Assembly (NCBI GenBank): GCA_964058805.1
Contig: CAXKVV010002169.1
Coordinates: forward strand, 186,001-250,000
Direction of reading: 5' to 3'
DNA: 64,000 bases
DNA from: Schoenoplectus triqueter
Taxonomy: Eukaryota > Streptophyta > Magnoliopsida > Poales > Cyperaceae
The notes beneath the pieces were generated by a model that was given only the letters and a program-made list of their open reading frames with translations, had not been told where the DNA came from and made no database searches. Position 1 is the first letter of the stretch. Every line of letters begins with the position of its first letter. This document shows, in pieces, positions 12,768-23,800 of this stretch. The position numbers and the translations under genes are program-made.

Positions 12768-12877
12768 AGCCTTGATGGTGTTGGCTAGTTCTTCATTCTA
12801 CTTTAACACAGCCATCAGGAGTTCTCGTTGTTTCACAAGCTTTTCATCATGTATTTCTATGTGATTTCTCAACAACT

Positions 12878-13942
12878 CTATGTTATCAGGCGGGACGCTT
12901 GTTGCTCCTTGATTTTCACCTCCATCTTAAGAATCAGAAGGATTATTTTCTTCGTTCTCTTCTTCTCCAGATTTGTTACTATCGCTTGTTCCTTTATTTT
13001 TCTTGGTCTCCCTTTTCGACCATTGCCTTTACCAGTATTTATCGTGTTGGTCTGATTTTGTGGGGATCGGTCTTCAGGATCTTGAGGATCTTCTGAAGTC
13101 ACAACATTGACATTGGCGTGGACTTGAGATTCTTTATTTTCTTTGACGTTTGCGGTGACCATATAGGCTGAGAAATGCCTTTTCAGATCTCCCACATGTT
13201 TAATGACCCATCTTTTCTTTCGGCTTTGGTTACTGACAGAGATAGCCAAATTTTTGGATCGAATCTTGGGACTCAACCTATTAAACACCTTATAAGAGGT
13301 GTGTTCTTTAGCCACCAGTTTTAATTGGGATTCATATTGAGTCTTAGAAGTTATGGGGATCCGTTCTTTTACAGTTTTCTGATTTCTTCCTTTTACAAGT
13401 CTCGTAGCTTGAGCGGCTCGATTGCGCCAATTCTGGCTTACTTGATCTTGAGAGGGAAGGATCGACCTGGGTTTGACTAATACCCGATTTTGGGATTGGT
13501 CAAAGATTTGATATCTCAACTTTCTAGTTTTCAGGTTTCTTCTTTCTTTTAAGGTTACTGGGTAGACTGACTTTTTCTAGCTTTGTTGAGGTTTTCTTGA
13601 TGAAACTTCCCAAACTTGGCGTCTCTGACCTCTAGCAGGATCCTCTGCTACAACTCTTAGAATGGAGAAAGAGTTAGATATAGGAATATTTGGCCTAGCC
13701 ACCAAGCGTTTTTGAGATACTTCTCGAGTTTTTTTTTTTTTGGAGACCTTGAGTGTAGAGGCAGTTTTGGGAGAGATTGCCTTCTTGGTTGGGCGTCTCC
13801 TCCTCTTTTGAGGTTCAGGAGGAGAGTCCATGATTTTGTTGTCTATGCCATTCTGAGTTAGAGCAAAATATACTTCTTCTTCGTCTTCTTCTTCAGTTAG
13901 GGCTGCTGCGGAGAAATGAGCCACCATGGTTGAAGCCACCAC
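12878..13942 (-). pseudogene. Degraded ORF upstream of gag
   Basis: Two ORFs on the minus strand (13577-13942 and 12878-13519) separated by stops at 13520-13576. Both are very basic, with runs such as RRRRPTKK and an AT-hook-like KGRPRK. Ogre-type elements are known to carry an extra ORF before gag; the position fits, but I see no sequence proof of homology. The second ORF's listed start is a TTG, so it is a continuation and not a separate gene. Confidence 0.5.
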
Positions 13943-14152
13943 TTTGGAGTGTTGATGATGACTTCTTGCGAAGGATGATGGTGTGAGAAGCCACCATTGT
14001 TGTTGTCTCGTTGCTGTCGAGATATATCATTTCACCTGCAAAACAAACAACAACTTCAACTTTATTAGTTTTTTTATTTTTTATAAGCAACCACTTAATT
14101 TACTTAACTATTTTATTTACTTTGCTCTTTCAAAGATGAGAGGAGAATCTTA
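13943..14152 (-). other. Retroelement leader between PBS and first ORF
   Basis: AT-rich on the side of the primer-binding site. A 65-codon ORF at 13893-14090 overlaps the start of the upstream ORF in another frame and may be its frameshifted beginning. Confidence 0.4.
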
Positions 14153-14170
14153 GTCCCACCGGGCGTGCCA
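14153..14170 (-). other. Primer-binding site
   Basis: The minus strand reads TGGCACGCCCGGTGGGAC, starting with the TGG expected opposite a tRNA CCA end, 5 bases after the LTR. I know this kind of site from plant Gypsy elements, but I do not assign the primer tRNA. Confidence 0.8.
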
Positions 14171-16166
14171 GATCCTGTGCGACCCTTTTTCGCGCCTCTC
14201 ACCGCCCTGAAAAAGGAACTGGACGATGAATTGCGGAAGAAAGACACGGAGATCCCTCTAAGTGTGCATTGAGGTATATTTATATAAATTTGGAATGCAC
14301 ATTTAAAGGTTTTAGAGATTGTGGGGTCTTTAAGATTCCAATGGGCGCAAGCCCCCATTGTTAATTACCCTGGGCTTTGAACCCGAGGAACCTCTGATTA
14401 AGAAAGAGAAAATAAACAGAATAGTTAAGCCATTTTAAGTGGTTGCCGTGAATAATGGTAGGGAAGATATAAACTTTTCAAGATAGTTTAAACCTTGTGA
14501 ATTGATTTTTTATTTATTTTTATTGATAAAATGATTTAGTTTTTATTTTTTTATTTATTTGTTATTTGAACTTATCTTATTTAAATTTATTTAGTTTTGA
14601 CTATTGAGATTTATTTTTATTTTAGATTAAGGTTGGTTTAATTCTAAAATTGAATTTTTCTATTTGATAAGAAGAAAAAAAGTCTTTTAGTCTTTTATTA
14701 TTATTTTTACTAATATTTTATTTATTTATTGATATTTAAATTTATTTAATTTTGAAATTGAGAATTACTTTTTATTTTTTTATTTTGATCTTTATTTTAG
14801 GTGAATGTTGATTTAGTTTTAAAATTGAATTTATTTTTAATTGGTAAGAATAAAAATCATAAAGTTTTTTACTTTTTATTTATGTATTTATTTATTTATT
14901 TTTTATTTGATTTTGAATAAGAGTTATATTTATTTTATTATTTTTTTATTCATTATATATTTAATTTTGTTTATTTTTATATTTTTGTATTTTTGTATAT
15001 TTTTATTTAGAATTATTTAATTTAGAATTTGATTTAATGAATAAAAATTTTATCTTATTATTTTTTATGTTATTTCTTTTTATTATATATTTTCAATGAA
15101 TGCATTATTTTTATTTTATTTTATTATGTTTTTTATTCTAATTATTATATTTTATCTTGAAATGATTATTCTTTAATTAAAATGATTTATTATGAAATTA
15201 TTTTTAATTTATTTTCTTAAGATCTATTTATAAAGAAATTTTATTATATTTTTATTTATGCTTATTATCAAAATATTTATGATTTTAAAATATTTTTTTA
15301 TAGAATGGATCATAATATTTTTCTGATTTTTAATGGTAAAGAAAATATAATAAGGTAGTGATCTTTTAGATTTTTTTGAGAAAAATATATTAGTAACATA
15401 CTAATTTTATTTGACAAAAATATCAATGAAAATGTTATGAACAACTTTATTTTGAACATTTTTTTAATTTGAACCCTCTAAAATATTATTTCGGGAGGAA
15501 TATTAGCAAACAACAATCTGAAAACTAACGAAGAATTCAGCAAATTATACTGTTCTTTTGAATATTTAGAGAGAAATTAGTTAATAACATACTGATTTTA
15601 TTTGACAGAAAAATGAAATGAGATGTTAGGAACAACTTTTATTTTGAACATTTTTCATTTTGAGCACTTTAAAGTATTGTTTAGTGCAAAATACCAACAG
15701 ATGACGGTTCTGAAAATCAGGGGCTGTCAGGATCGTTTTGCTTATTTGAAAGGTATTTACAATGTATTTTTGCATGAAAATTTATGTACAAGCTCATATT
15801 GATATGTATTTGATGAATATAAAATAAAATATATATGTAAAATTCACGGATCGGTACAGTTTTTTAATTCTTTTCTGATAAAGGACTGAACTGGACAGCT
15901 GAGGGTATTTTAGGTATTTTTAAAACATATGTTTCAGAAACCTTTCGAACCATATCATGATACCATCAATAAGGTTATGATGAACAACTTTTATGTTGAA
16001 AATTTTCTTATTTGAAATTATTTTAATGCACTTTCGAGGATGTTTAGCAATGAAGTTTCAAAGAAAATTCAGAAAAAATGAAGAATGACTCAATCGTAAT
16101 ATATTTTTAGAAATTTCGGCATTATAACACCGTAAAAAGATAATTTGCAAAATTTATATTTTAATC

Positions 16167-16384
16167 CAGCACTGTTTGTGCTGAGATTTTATTAAATCCA
16201 CTGCTGTTCGCAGTCGGATTTTTATTTTTAAGTCCACTGCTGTTCGCAATGAGGCTTTTATTATTTTGACCCTCTACACTGCTCGTGTAAAGAGTTTATT
16301 ATTATTTTTATTTATTTGTTTTGACCCTCTACACTGTTCGTGTAAAAAGGTGTTTTCCTGAAGACATGTACTGTTCGTACAAGT
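16167..16384. other. Six-member stem-loop array in the 5' LTR
   Basis: Same array as at 1986-2203, shifted by 14181. With the TATA box at 17484 as promoter, it would be transcribed about 1.1 kb into the RNA leader, reading as loops with core CGAACAG on the minus strand. Confidence 0.75.
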
Positions 16385-17483
16385 CCCTTAAGTATATTAA
16401 CGACTCAATTTATTTAATTTGAAACAAGAAATATAAGAAAATTTGTGGCAAAATAATAGACGTGATATAAGACTAGTTGAAATCTAAAATTTATTTTAAT
16501 ATAGCTAGAAAGCTCCAAATGCTATGAAAAATTATAAAAAGATGGATTATGATACTGAGAATATTTTTATAAAATTTATTTGATTATTTATTTATAGAAA
16601 AACTGAAGAAAAATATGAATTACTGAAGTGCTGTCAGCAGATTTGATACGAAACTTGAATCTGATTGCTATTTCGAAATTACTTTAAAAATAGATCTGAA
16701 GCTTGAAAAATTATGAAAATTTATAGAGAGATGCAATATAACTATATCTAGATTCTCACAAAATTTCAATTAAATTGAAGTAGCAGAGGTATAATTTTTT
16801 TATTTTCGAATCAGACCAGGGGCAAAAGAGGAAAATGTTGTACCAGTATTTGCTGATTTTCAGATCTAAAAAGGCTATAACTTTTTACAGAAAAATCAAA
16901 AAAATATAAAATCAGTTTCTATAGATTCATATGACTTATTTCTACGAGATCTGAAAGTTTTATGAGATTTGGAGTAGATCTCATCCCATTTTTCTTTTTA
17001 TTGCATTTTCAGCCATTTTAGGGCTGATTTTGCATTTATAAGGGATTCATTGATCTTATATTGTTTAAATGCATCATTTAGCTTCAATCTAACATTCAAT
17101 GATGTTTGTATGCAGATTTGAGCTAAAAGAAAAGAAAGAAAATAAAAAAAGATCGAATTGCAACATAAGAACATCAAGAAAAAGAAGAAAAATCGATATT
17201 GCACATGAAAATTTTCATCTTTATTGCACGAATCAAAATTACAAACTCTAATACACTCTTGATATCTATATTTACAGGATATATGGCTACCTAGATCTAA
17301 TTTGTAGCTTGAATAGAAGAGGATTTGATTGAATCTTGTATCTTTGGGCTTGATTTTGATCTCAACTCAAAGATTGGATCTTATTTTGTATCTAATTTGA
17401 GCTTCAATTGATTTTGGCAGCGTTTTGGATTAGCATTCAGCTTGAGATGGGTTGTGTCTCTTGCATTTGAAGAAGGAGAGTGG

Positions 17484-17491
17484 TTTATATA
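17484..17491 (-). promoter_or_regulatory. Probable TATA box of the 5' LTR promoter
   Basis: The minus strand reads CCTATATAAACC, a good plant TATA box, followed by a C/T-rich stretch suited to a start site near 17455. If so, U3 is about 1.5 kb and the transcribed R-U5 part about 3.3 kb. The same box occurs at 3303-3310 in the left LTR. Position and sequence are seen; the function is inferred. Confidence 0.5.
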
Positions 17492-18939
17492 GGCTTAGGG
17501 GGTAATAGATGGGTGTATGAGATCGGTTTGACTTTTCTTTGACCAATTTATGCACCAACTCCCTTCAATCATCTTCTCATACTCTTCTGAACGTTTTGTG
17601 GTGTATTAGACCAGTTCTAAGTATTTTAAATGTGCTCTAACAGCTGAGAGGGCAAGTGGGGCACAAGTGGAGTTTGTTATGTTTGCTGAAAATTTACAAA
17701 TTTGCCCTCTCTAACCACCACTTGGTCACCAGATGATTCTAGGGACTTCTAGAAGGTTGTAGAGGTTCAAACACGTTCTTATCACTCCCTTCCTGCATTT
17801 TAGACCTTGCCGGATCACAATTATGCACCCGAGACCCGTTTTTGCCTTCAAACCCGATTTCAAGCCACATAGTCATTCTCCTTCATTTCTTCACCATTTC
17901 TTGTGTTTCAAAGCTTGATTAGCATCTAATTGATCCCAGGAATTGATCTACAATGTTTATTCAATCAATAGAATGCTCTGGTATAGAGTTTGACCAACTC
18001 GGTTTTTTGACCCGATTTGCGAGTTCGTGGTCTCACCAATTTAAAGCTTATGAAATTCAACCAAGCCCTCAAACAATCTCTTGTGACCATGGAGAAGGTG
18101 TTTGAATTGTCAATTTGATCAATTATGGCTCGGATTGCTCAATTTCATTTTTGGATCGGAAACTTCCCCTTCAGTTTTCTCCCAAACCGCTCAACCATTT
18201 TACAAGTTCTTTATCTCATTGTGTTCTCCTCTCCGTGCTCTTTCCAACGGCATATAATATGTGGGTTTTCGTCGCACGGGAGCACCATCACCATTTTCAA
18301 ATTTTACACCATGGAAGCTCGGGTACTGTAGCACGCACTGTAGCAGAATGAGAATTTTCGAATTTAGCCCCTCTCCATTTTGATTTTTAATTGGAGCCCT
18401 CCATTTGCTGATTTTCTTATTTCTCCTTTGCTTTTAAATTGTTTTTCAAAGCTCCCTTTGTCCAAATTGCACCAAAATTTGCTCAAAAATTCCTTGAAAT
18501 ATAACAAAATTTATGGTAATTTTTATTTACCATTTTTCCCCTTGGGCAAGCATAAATTAATTTTTAACGCTTGATTAATTAATTTTTTATTATATTAATC
18601 GATAATTTGGAATTTCTTTGACTTCTGTAACTCCAAAAATATCAAGTAATATATGAAAATTCTCAGAATTTTATGGATAATTTTATTTTACCATAAAATT
18701 TGAGTTTTGAGATTTTTGAGTTTCGAAGAGGTTTTCGATTTGAATTTGTAGAGCTTCGGCATTTAATTCTTTTCTTAAGAATTTTAATTTTTGAGCATTT
18801 CACTGAATTCTTCTTTTCTCTTGGTGCTTCTGGACTTGAATTAAGCCTCTTCGGGCTTTTAAAATTACTCCTTGAATTTTTGAATCTTTTGTCCCAAGTT
18901 GCTTTTTAATTCTCTGAATTTTCAGGGGTAAACAATGAT

Positions 18940-19595
18940 CAAAGTTTATCATAAACTAGAATTATGAAGTCAAGCTCTAAAATCAAAATATTTTAGACTT
19001 AGTGGATGAAGATGTTATTTTGAATGGATAAGTAGTACCTACGAAGAACTCACTTCGATATTTAGAATCGATGTTACAATGTGATGAAAGGATCAATAAA
19101 GATATTAGTCATAGGATAAGAGTATTATGGACGACATAGCAATAAGCATCTAATTTCCTACATGACAATAAAATCTCAAACAAACTAAAAGATAAATTCT
19201 AAGATCTATAAGATAATGATTAGGATTGTAATAATGTACCAGCGTAGAATGCTAAGCTACTGAAGGACAACACACCAAGAAGATAAATTTAGTGGTCATA
19301 TAAGGAGGGATTAAATAAAAAATGATGTTGGAGGAGGTAGTAACATGAGACTTGAAAGAATAAAACATATCCAAAAAGCTGAAAAATGACGATTCACATA
19401 TCAGAACCATGATACAGAAGTAAAAATATAGCAGTAAAGCCATGGGCTTTAGGGTCTTGATTGTTAGTTGTAGGTTCTGGACTTTAGAGTTTAGAGGTTA
19501 GATTATAGGGTTTATAATTTAAAATTTGGTAATTAGGAATATAATTTATAGTGTAGGTCTATTATGATTAGGATTATTGTTATTACTATTATTAT
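18940..19595. other. Unassigned AT-rich DNA right of the retroelement
   Basis: No convincing exon, repeat or domain. Loose GGGTTTA-like phrases at 19445-19560 and an ATT microsatellite from 19570 onward. Confidence 0.4.
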
Positions 19596-19599
19596 TATT

Positions 19600-19717
19600 A
19601 TTGTTATTATTATTTAATAAGAAAAATGAGAGTCAAGGTCTCCATTCGGACTTCAAACTTGTGACCTCACACATGAAAGATATATATCTTTTATCACTAG
19701 ACCAAGCTTGGTTCTCC
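19600..19717 (-). mobile_element. tRNA-derived SINE-like element in an ATT microsatellite
   Basis: The minus strand reads TTGGTCTAGTGATAAAAG (like a pol III A box), then GAGGTCACAAGTTTGAAGTC about 35 bases later (like a B box), and ends in a TAA-rich tail. Both sides are ATT/TAA repeats. The arrangement fits a plant SINE head; it cannot fold as a normal tRNA because the anticodon region is replaced by ATATAT. Confidence 0.5.
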
Positions 19718-19974
19718 ATTATTATTATTGTTATCGGTGCTACTATTATTATTACTACTACTACAATTATAAACAGTTTTTTTTGGGATTAAAGAGTCAG
19801 TTGTATGAAATGTGTGACATGTTTTTTTAATCTTTTTAAAGCATATAAATATATATGTGTGAATATGTGGTATGCGGTATATATAATGTGTGAATATATT
19901 ATTTGAATGGGATGTATGGTATATATAAGGTTAGTAAAATTAAATGGGCTGGCCACAGAAAACATAAATGAAAA

Positions 19975-20404
19975 TTAGAATTTTTTTTTGCTAATAGTTA
20001 TTAATAATAAATCGTTACTGAAGACAGGTTTTTAATTTTTGCCCAAACACTTTTCCCAATGGTTTTCTATTTGAAACCGTTATTGAATACCAACATTTGT
20101 TAATGGTTTGCTTTGTGTAACCCTTACTGAATATAGATTTGTGAACGATTTTTATAAATAATCATTACTGCACTGAAAATTTGCTAACGGTTTTTTATGT
20201 ATAACCGATACCAAAGATCCTAGCAAAACCATCCAGCGCAGGACTTTTGTTAATCATTTTTAGTTTGTAACCGTTATCAAAGCTCCCACCGAAACCATTT
20301 TAGAGCAGGCTCTTTACTAACAATTTCTTACAACCTTTACTAATGGTTGTAAAACCGTTATTAAATACCTTGCAAATCGTTAGGAAGCTTTTTTTCGCAT
20401 AATG
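19975..20404. mobile_element. CACTA-like fragment with AACCGTTA repeats
   Basis: Repeated short palindromic phrases (AAACCGTTATTGAATA, TAACGGTTTTTT and variants) end at 20404 in TTTTTTCGCATAATG, the inverse of the CACTATGCGAAAAAAG end seen at 44911. No coding capacity. The left end is not clear. Confidence 0.5.
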
Positions 20405-20477
20405 TCTTCACAATAAAAATTATAAAATTATACTTAACATTAAAATAATTATAACATTATGCCCATTCTTTTACAAC

Positions 20478-20511
20478 CTGCTTTCGTCCGTTTGCTTGTG
20501 TTTCCAAGCGC
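20478..20511 (-). other. Possible 14th exon of the GTPase gene
   Basis: On the minus strand ATTATAAG precedes GCGCTTGG and GAAAGCAG precedes GTTGTA, giving a 34-base open exon whose phase fits the end of the exon at 20898-21069. Too short to confirm by similarity. Confidence 0.2.
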
Positions 20512-20897
20512 CTTATAATCCAACAAATTATATAGGTTAATGCTAAATAACTCCCCTAGTGATCGATCGATTGGCACAAATATAATTATGAAAATGTTTG
20601 AGAGATATCAATATTGTTATTCAAGTTAAATAATTTATTATTTATGTTATTGACTTTATGTTGCAAGCTGTTTTTGTATAGTATTGTTATTATTTGATTA
20701 AATAACACTAATCCAAATAATAACTTATTTAAGTTGAATACAAAATTACTATTCAAAATAAGTTGCACAATAAAATATCGTTAATATGAATAGTAATTTA
20801 ATTAACGTAAATAATATTAAAGTTAACATCGATAACAGTATCAACTATAGTATCCATATATCAATTCCCGTAGTCCCAAGTTTATTAAGCAAATTAC

Positions 20898-23800
20898 CTG
20901 GACGTGATTTATCGTTGAATTCTTTCAGATAAAGGTGAATCACTTTATTTATGCCATCCTCATCCAGCACATCAAGTTTTTTCAACTCTGAACTGAGTCC
21001 TGATTTCACGGATAAAAGCATAATATCGCTTAATTCGTCAATCATCTGTAAAAATGGTTCTTCGAACTTCTGCATGAAAGGATAAAACAAATTTCTATAA
21101 GTAGGGATTTAGTATTTACAGTTTTACTTCAGAGATTTAACAAAAATAATGTTGTGTTATCAGCATCTATTGATAAATAAACATCTTTGTCTCAAACATG
21201 ATTAGTATGACAAAAAAAATAAAAAACTTATCAGCAATAACAAAATTAATTTATTGCTAATGATTTGTATGAACTGGCCGGAACCGGGTGAAACAGGGAA
21301 ACATCTTTTTAACGGATGAATGTGCTGTACTTGTGAACCTTCCAGGTACGAAATTTGTTCAATTCGGAAAGAGAAAATCTTTATTTCCCCCTTTTCTTAT
21401 CCCCCAGAAGCGTCCCCAAATTTAGATGGTTAATGGTCCATGGTTCATTTAACGCTTAGTTTATTTCCTTTTCAGTGGCGCGTCCCTCTTTCCTTCTGTA
21501 TAGCATCTCTCGGCAATTTCCTTTTCGATCTTTCATTGATCTCTCTCCAGCAATCCCTCGATGAATCCTTTCCAGTACTCCCTCAGCGGTGATCTAAGTT
21601 GCTTAAGCTCTAATTGATGTGTTTTCTCCTGTACTCCGATCTGATTTGCTTCATTCCACTGAAATTGTCTTCAGTATTCCGACCTAAGTTGTTTTATTTC
21701 TCGTACTCCTATACTTGAATCTCTTCTTTCTTATGTGATTTCTCAAATCTATGGTGTTCTTAGCTAATTCATTCGGTTTTAGTTTTTCATTCTTAGCTAC
21801 ATTATTGTTCTATTTATCGATCTATGTTGTTCTTTTATCTACGGTAACAATCTAGTTTGAAATTTGTTATATTATCGTTTGTTAATTTATATTTTCATGT
21901 TAATTGTAAAGTTTCGAGAAGAAAAAAGCACTTGAAAAAAAACTGCAACTGGGGCAGCTGGTTGAGAAACTTTTAATTTCTTTTTTTGTTGAACTTGAAA
22001 ACTTTTTGTCGTGAGATGCACATGTATACTGAAAATTCTTAGTTTAAATATTTATTTTTCTGAGTGTTTCATGGTTAAATAGTTGAGTTATATACTTCTA
22101 CTTTCTGACTTAAGACACATGTAAGAATTTACGGATTTAATAATATATTCTTAATGTCATTAACCTTATTAATAGTGAAATTATTATGCATGTTATAAAC
22201 ACTCGACATAAAAATATAAACATCACAAACATATAAATAAACACATACCTCTCATGGATGTACATGTGATATTTTCTACAAGCTATAAATTATAAGCATT
22301 GGATAGAAAAATATGAACATTAGGAACACATAATAAACATGTGATATTTTCTGCAAGCTATAAACTATAAACACCAGACGAGAAAAATCTAAACACCAAG
22401 AACATAAAAATAAATATCTACTACTCTCACAAATCACAAGTATAATTATAAACATTGGATAGAACGATACAAAAATCAGATGATGGAACTTGCAACCAAA
22501 TTTTATTTGGACTAATTTCTCAAATCTCAAAAATCATTCTAGTGAATCTCTAATCTAAATGAAAATTATCTAAATTTGCTCTTGATCTTTCAGAGAATAG
22601 AATGTGAAAGTGAAGTATGGTCCTCTCCACTATCTTAATTTTCTCTTAGGTATAAAAAAATCATTTTATTTTTGAAAACCTATAAATTTTGGCTTTCCAA
22701 AACCTACAGGGGGTCCTTCCAAAGAAACCACCTTTCACATATTGAGGAGTTTATTTAAAAGATTTTCTACATATTGAAAAAGATGATGTTGCTTATGAGA
22801 ATTGTTCTTTTCTTTTTATCTTCTGTTTTGATATATCATGTGTTGAGAAATCACAAAATTCTAAAGCTTAGAATAATTTCTTTTAAAAAATAAACATTAA
22901 AGAGAGTTGTCCTAATCACCCTAGCAATGTATGAATATGCAGGTGATAGGCTTGCGTTTGTGGATATTGGTGGAAGAGATCTAGATTGGTCTCTTGTGAA
23001 GATTTGCACATAAGAATTGACTCTTGTGACTCATTGAAATTAGGCATGCATTAAAGATTGTTTGAATTCAGTATTTATTCATATCTAAATCATATACAAA
23101 TTTTCAATATTATGCACTAGTTACACTGATAAATTTTATACAATAATCACATGTAATTAAATCATTTTAACTAAAATATAAACACATGTTATATCAAATT
23201 ATTGCATAATGAAATATCTATTATATAAACATTTATCAAAAGTTAGATTTTAGGATCTTCAATAATTAGTTAATTACTAGTATATATAAATATCTGAAAA
23301 TAAAATATAATTATCTTTAACTGAAATATAAACACCTATTAGTTACTTCAATGTAATCACATATCAGATTTATCATACAACATATAATAGTATAAACAAT
23401 TGAAATCAAGATATAAATTATTTTGAAATATAAACACACATCACATCAATTTATTTACATATTAATTAAATTCATCATGCAGTATGTATATTAGTATAAA
23501 CACATAAAACTGAGATATAAACACCTTTAATCGAAATATAAATATCTATAGTTTTAATCTAATTACATATAAGATTAATCATGAAGTATGTATACTAGTA
23601 AAAACACATGAAATTGAGATACAATCGAATTATAAATACTTATCACATTAAATTAATTAATTATATATTAAATTTATCACGGAGTATGTATCAATATATA
23701 TAAGCACGTGAAGTTGAGACATAATCACTTTAAATATAAACGCCTTCAATTAGAGATCAAATTCATCATATATTTTGTTTTAGTATAATTAAAGATATGT

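Larger units (their letters stand above)
1..18934 (-). mobile_element. Giant non-autonomous LTR retrotransposon (Ty3/Gypsy, Tat/Ogre-like)
   Basis: Two direct repeats of about 4.76 kb, offset by exactly 14181 bases, flank a 9.4-kb interior. On the minus strand the LTR runs from TGTTTACCCC to GGGTCGCACA, giving the usual TG...CA ends. A primer-binding site lies 5 bases inside the right LTR. The interior reads on the minus strand as: leader, degraded upstream ORF, gag, protease, zinc-finger-like gag block, further unknown ORFs, then about 5 kb of 3' untranslated DNA with three tandem arrays, then the left LTR. I find no reverse transcriptase, RNase H or integrase reading. An extra ORF upstream of gag and tandem repeats in the 3' UTR are both known for Ogre-type elements, so I infer that lineage, without a pol domain to prove it. 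The target duplication cannot be tested because the left flank is outside the window; the 5 bases to the right are ATGAT. Confidence 0.9.
14176..18934 (-). repeat. 5' LTR (right copy), complete, 4759 bp
   Basis: Begins on the plus strand with TGTGCGACCC and ends with GGGGTAAACA, which is the inverse of the minus-strand TG...CA ends. The inner end sits 5 bases from the primer-binding site, as expected for a 5' LTR. A length of 4.76 kb is near the top of the range for plant LTRs. The element ends at 18934, and ordinary AT-rich DNA follows. Confidence 0.95.

Noticed and set aside
19600..19717. tRNA gene
   Set aside because: Box-like sequences are present but there is no cloverleaf; a SINE head fits better.
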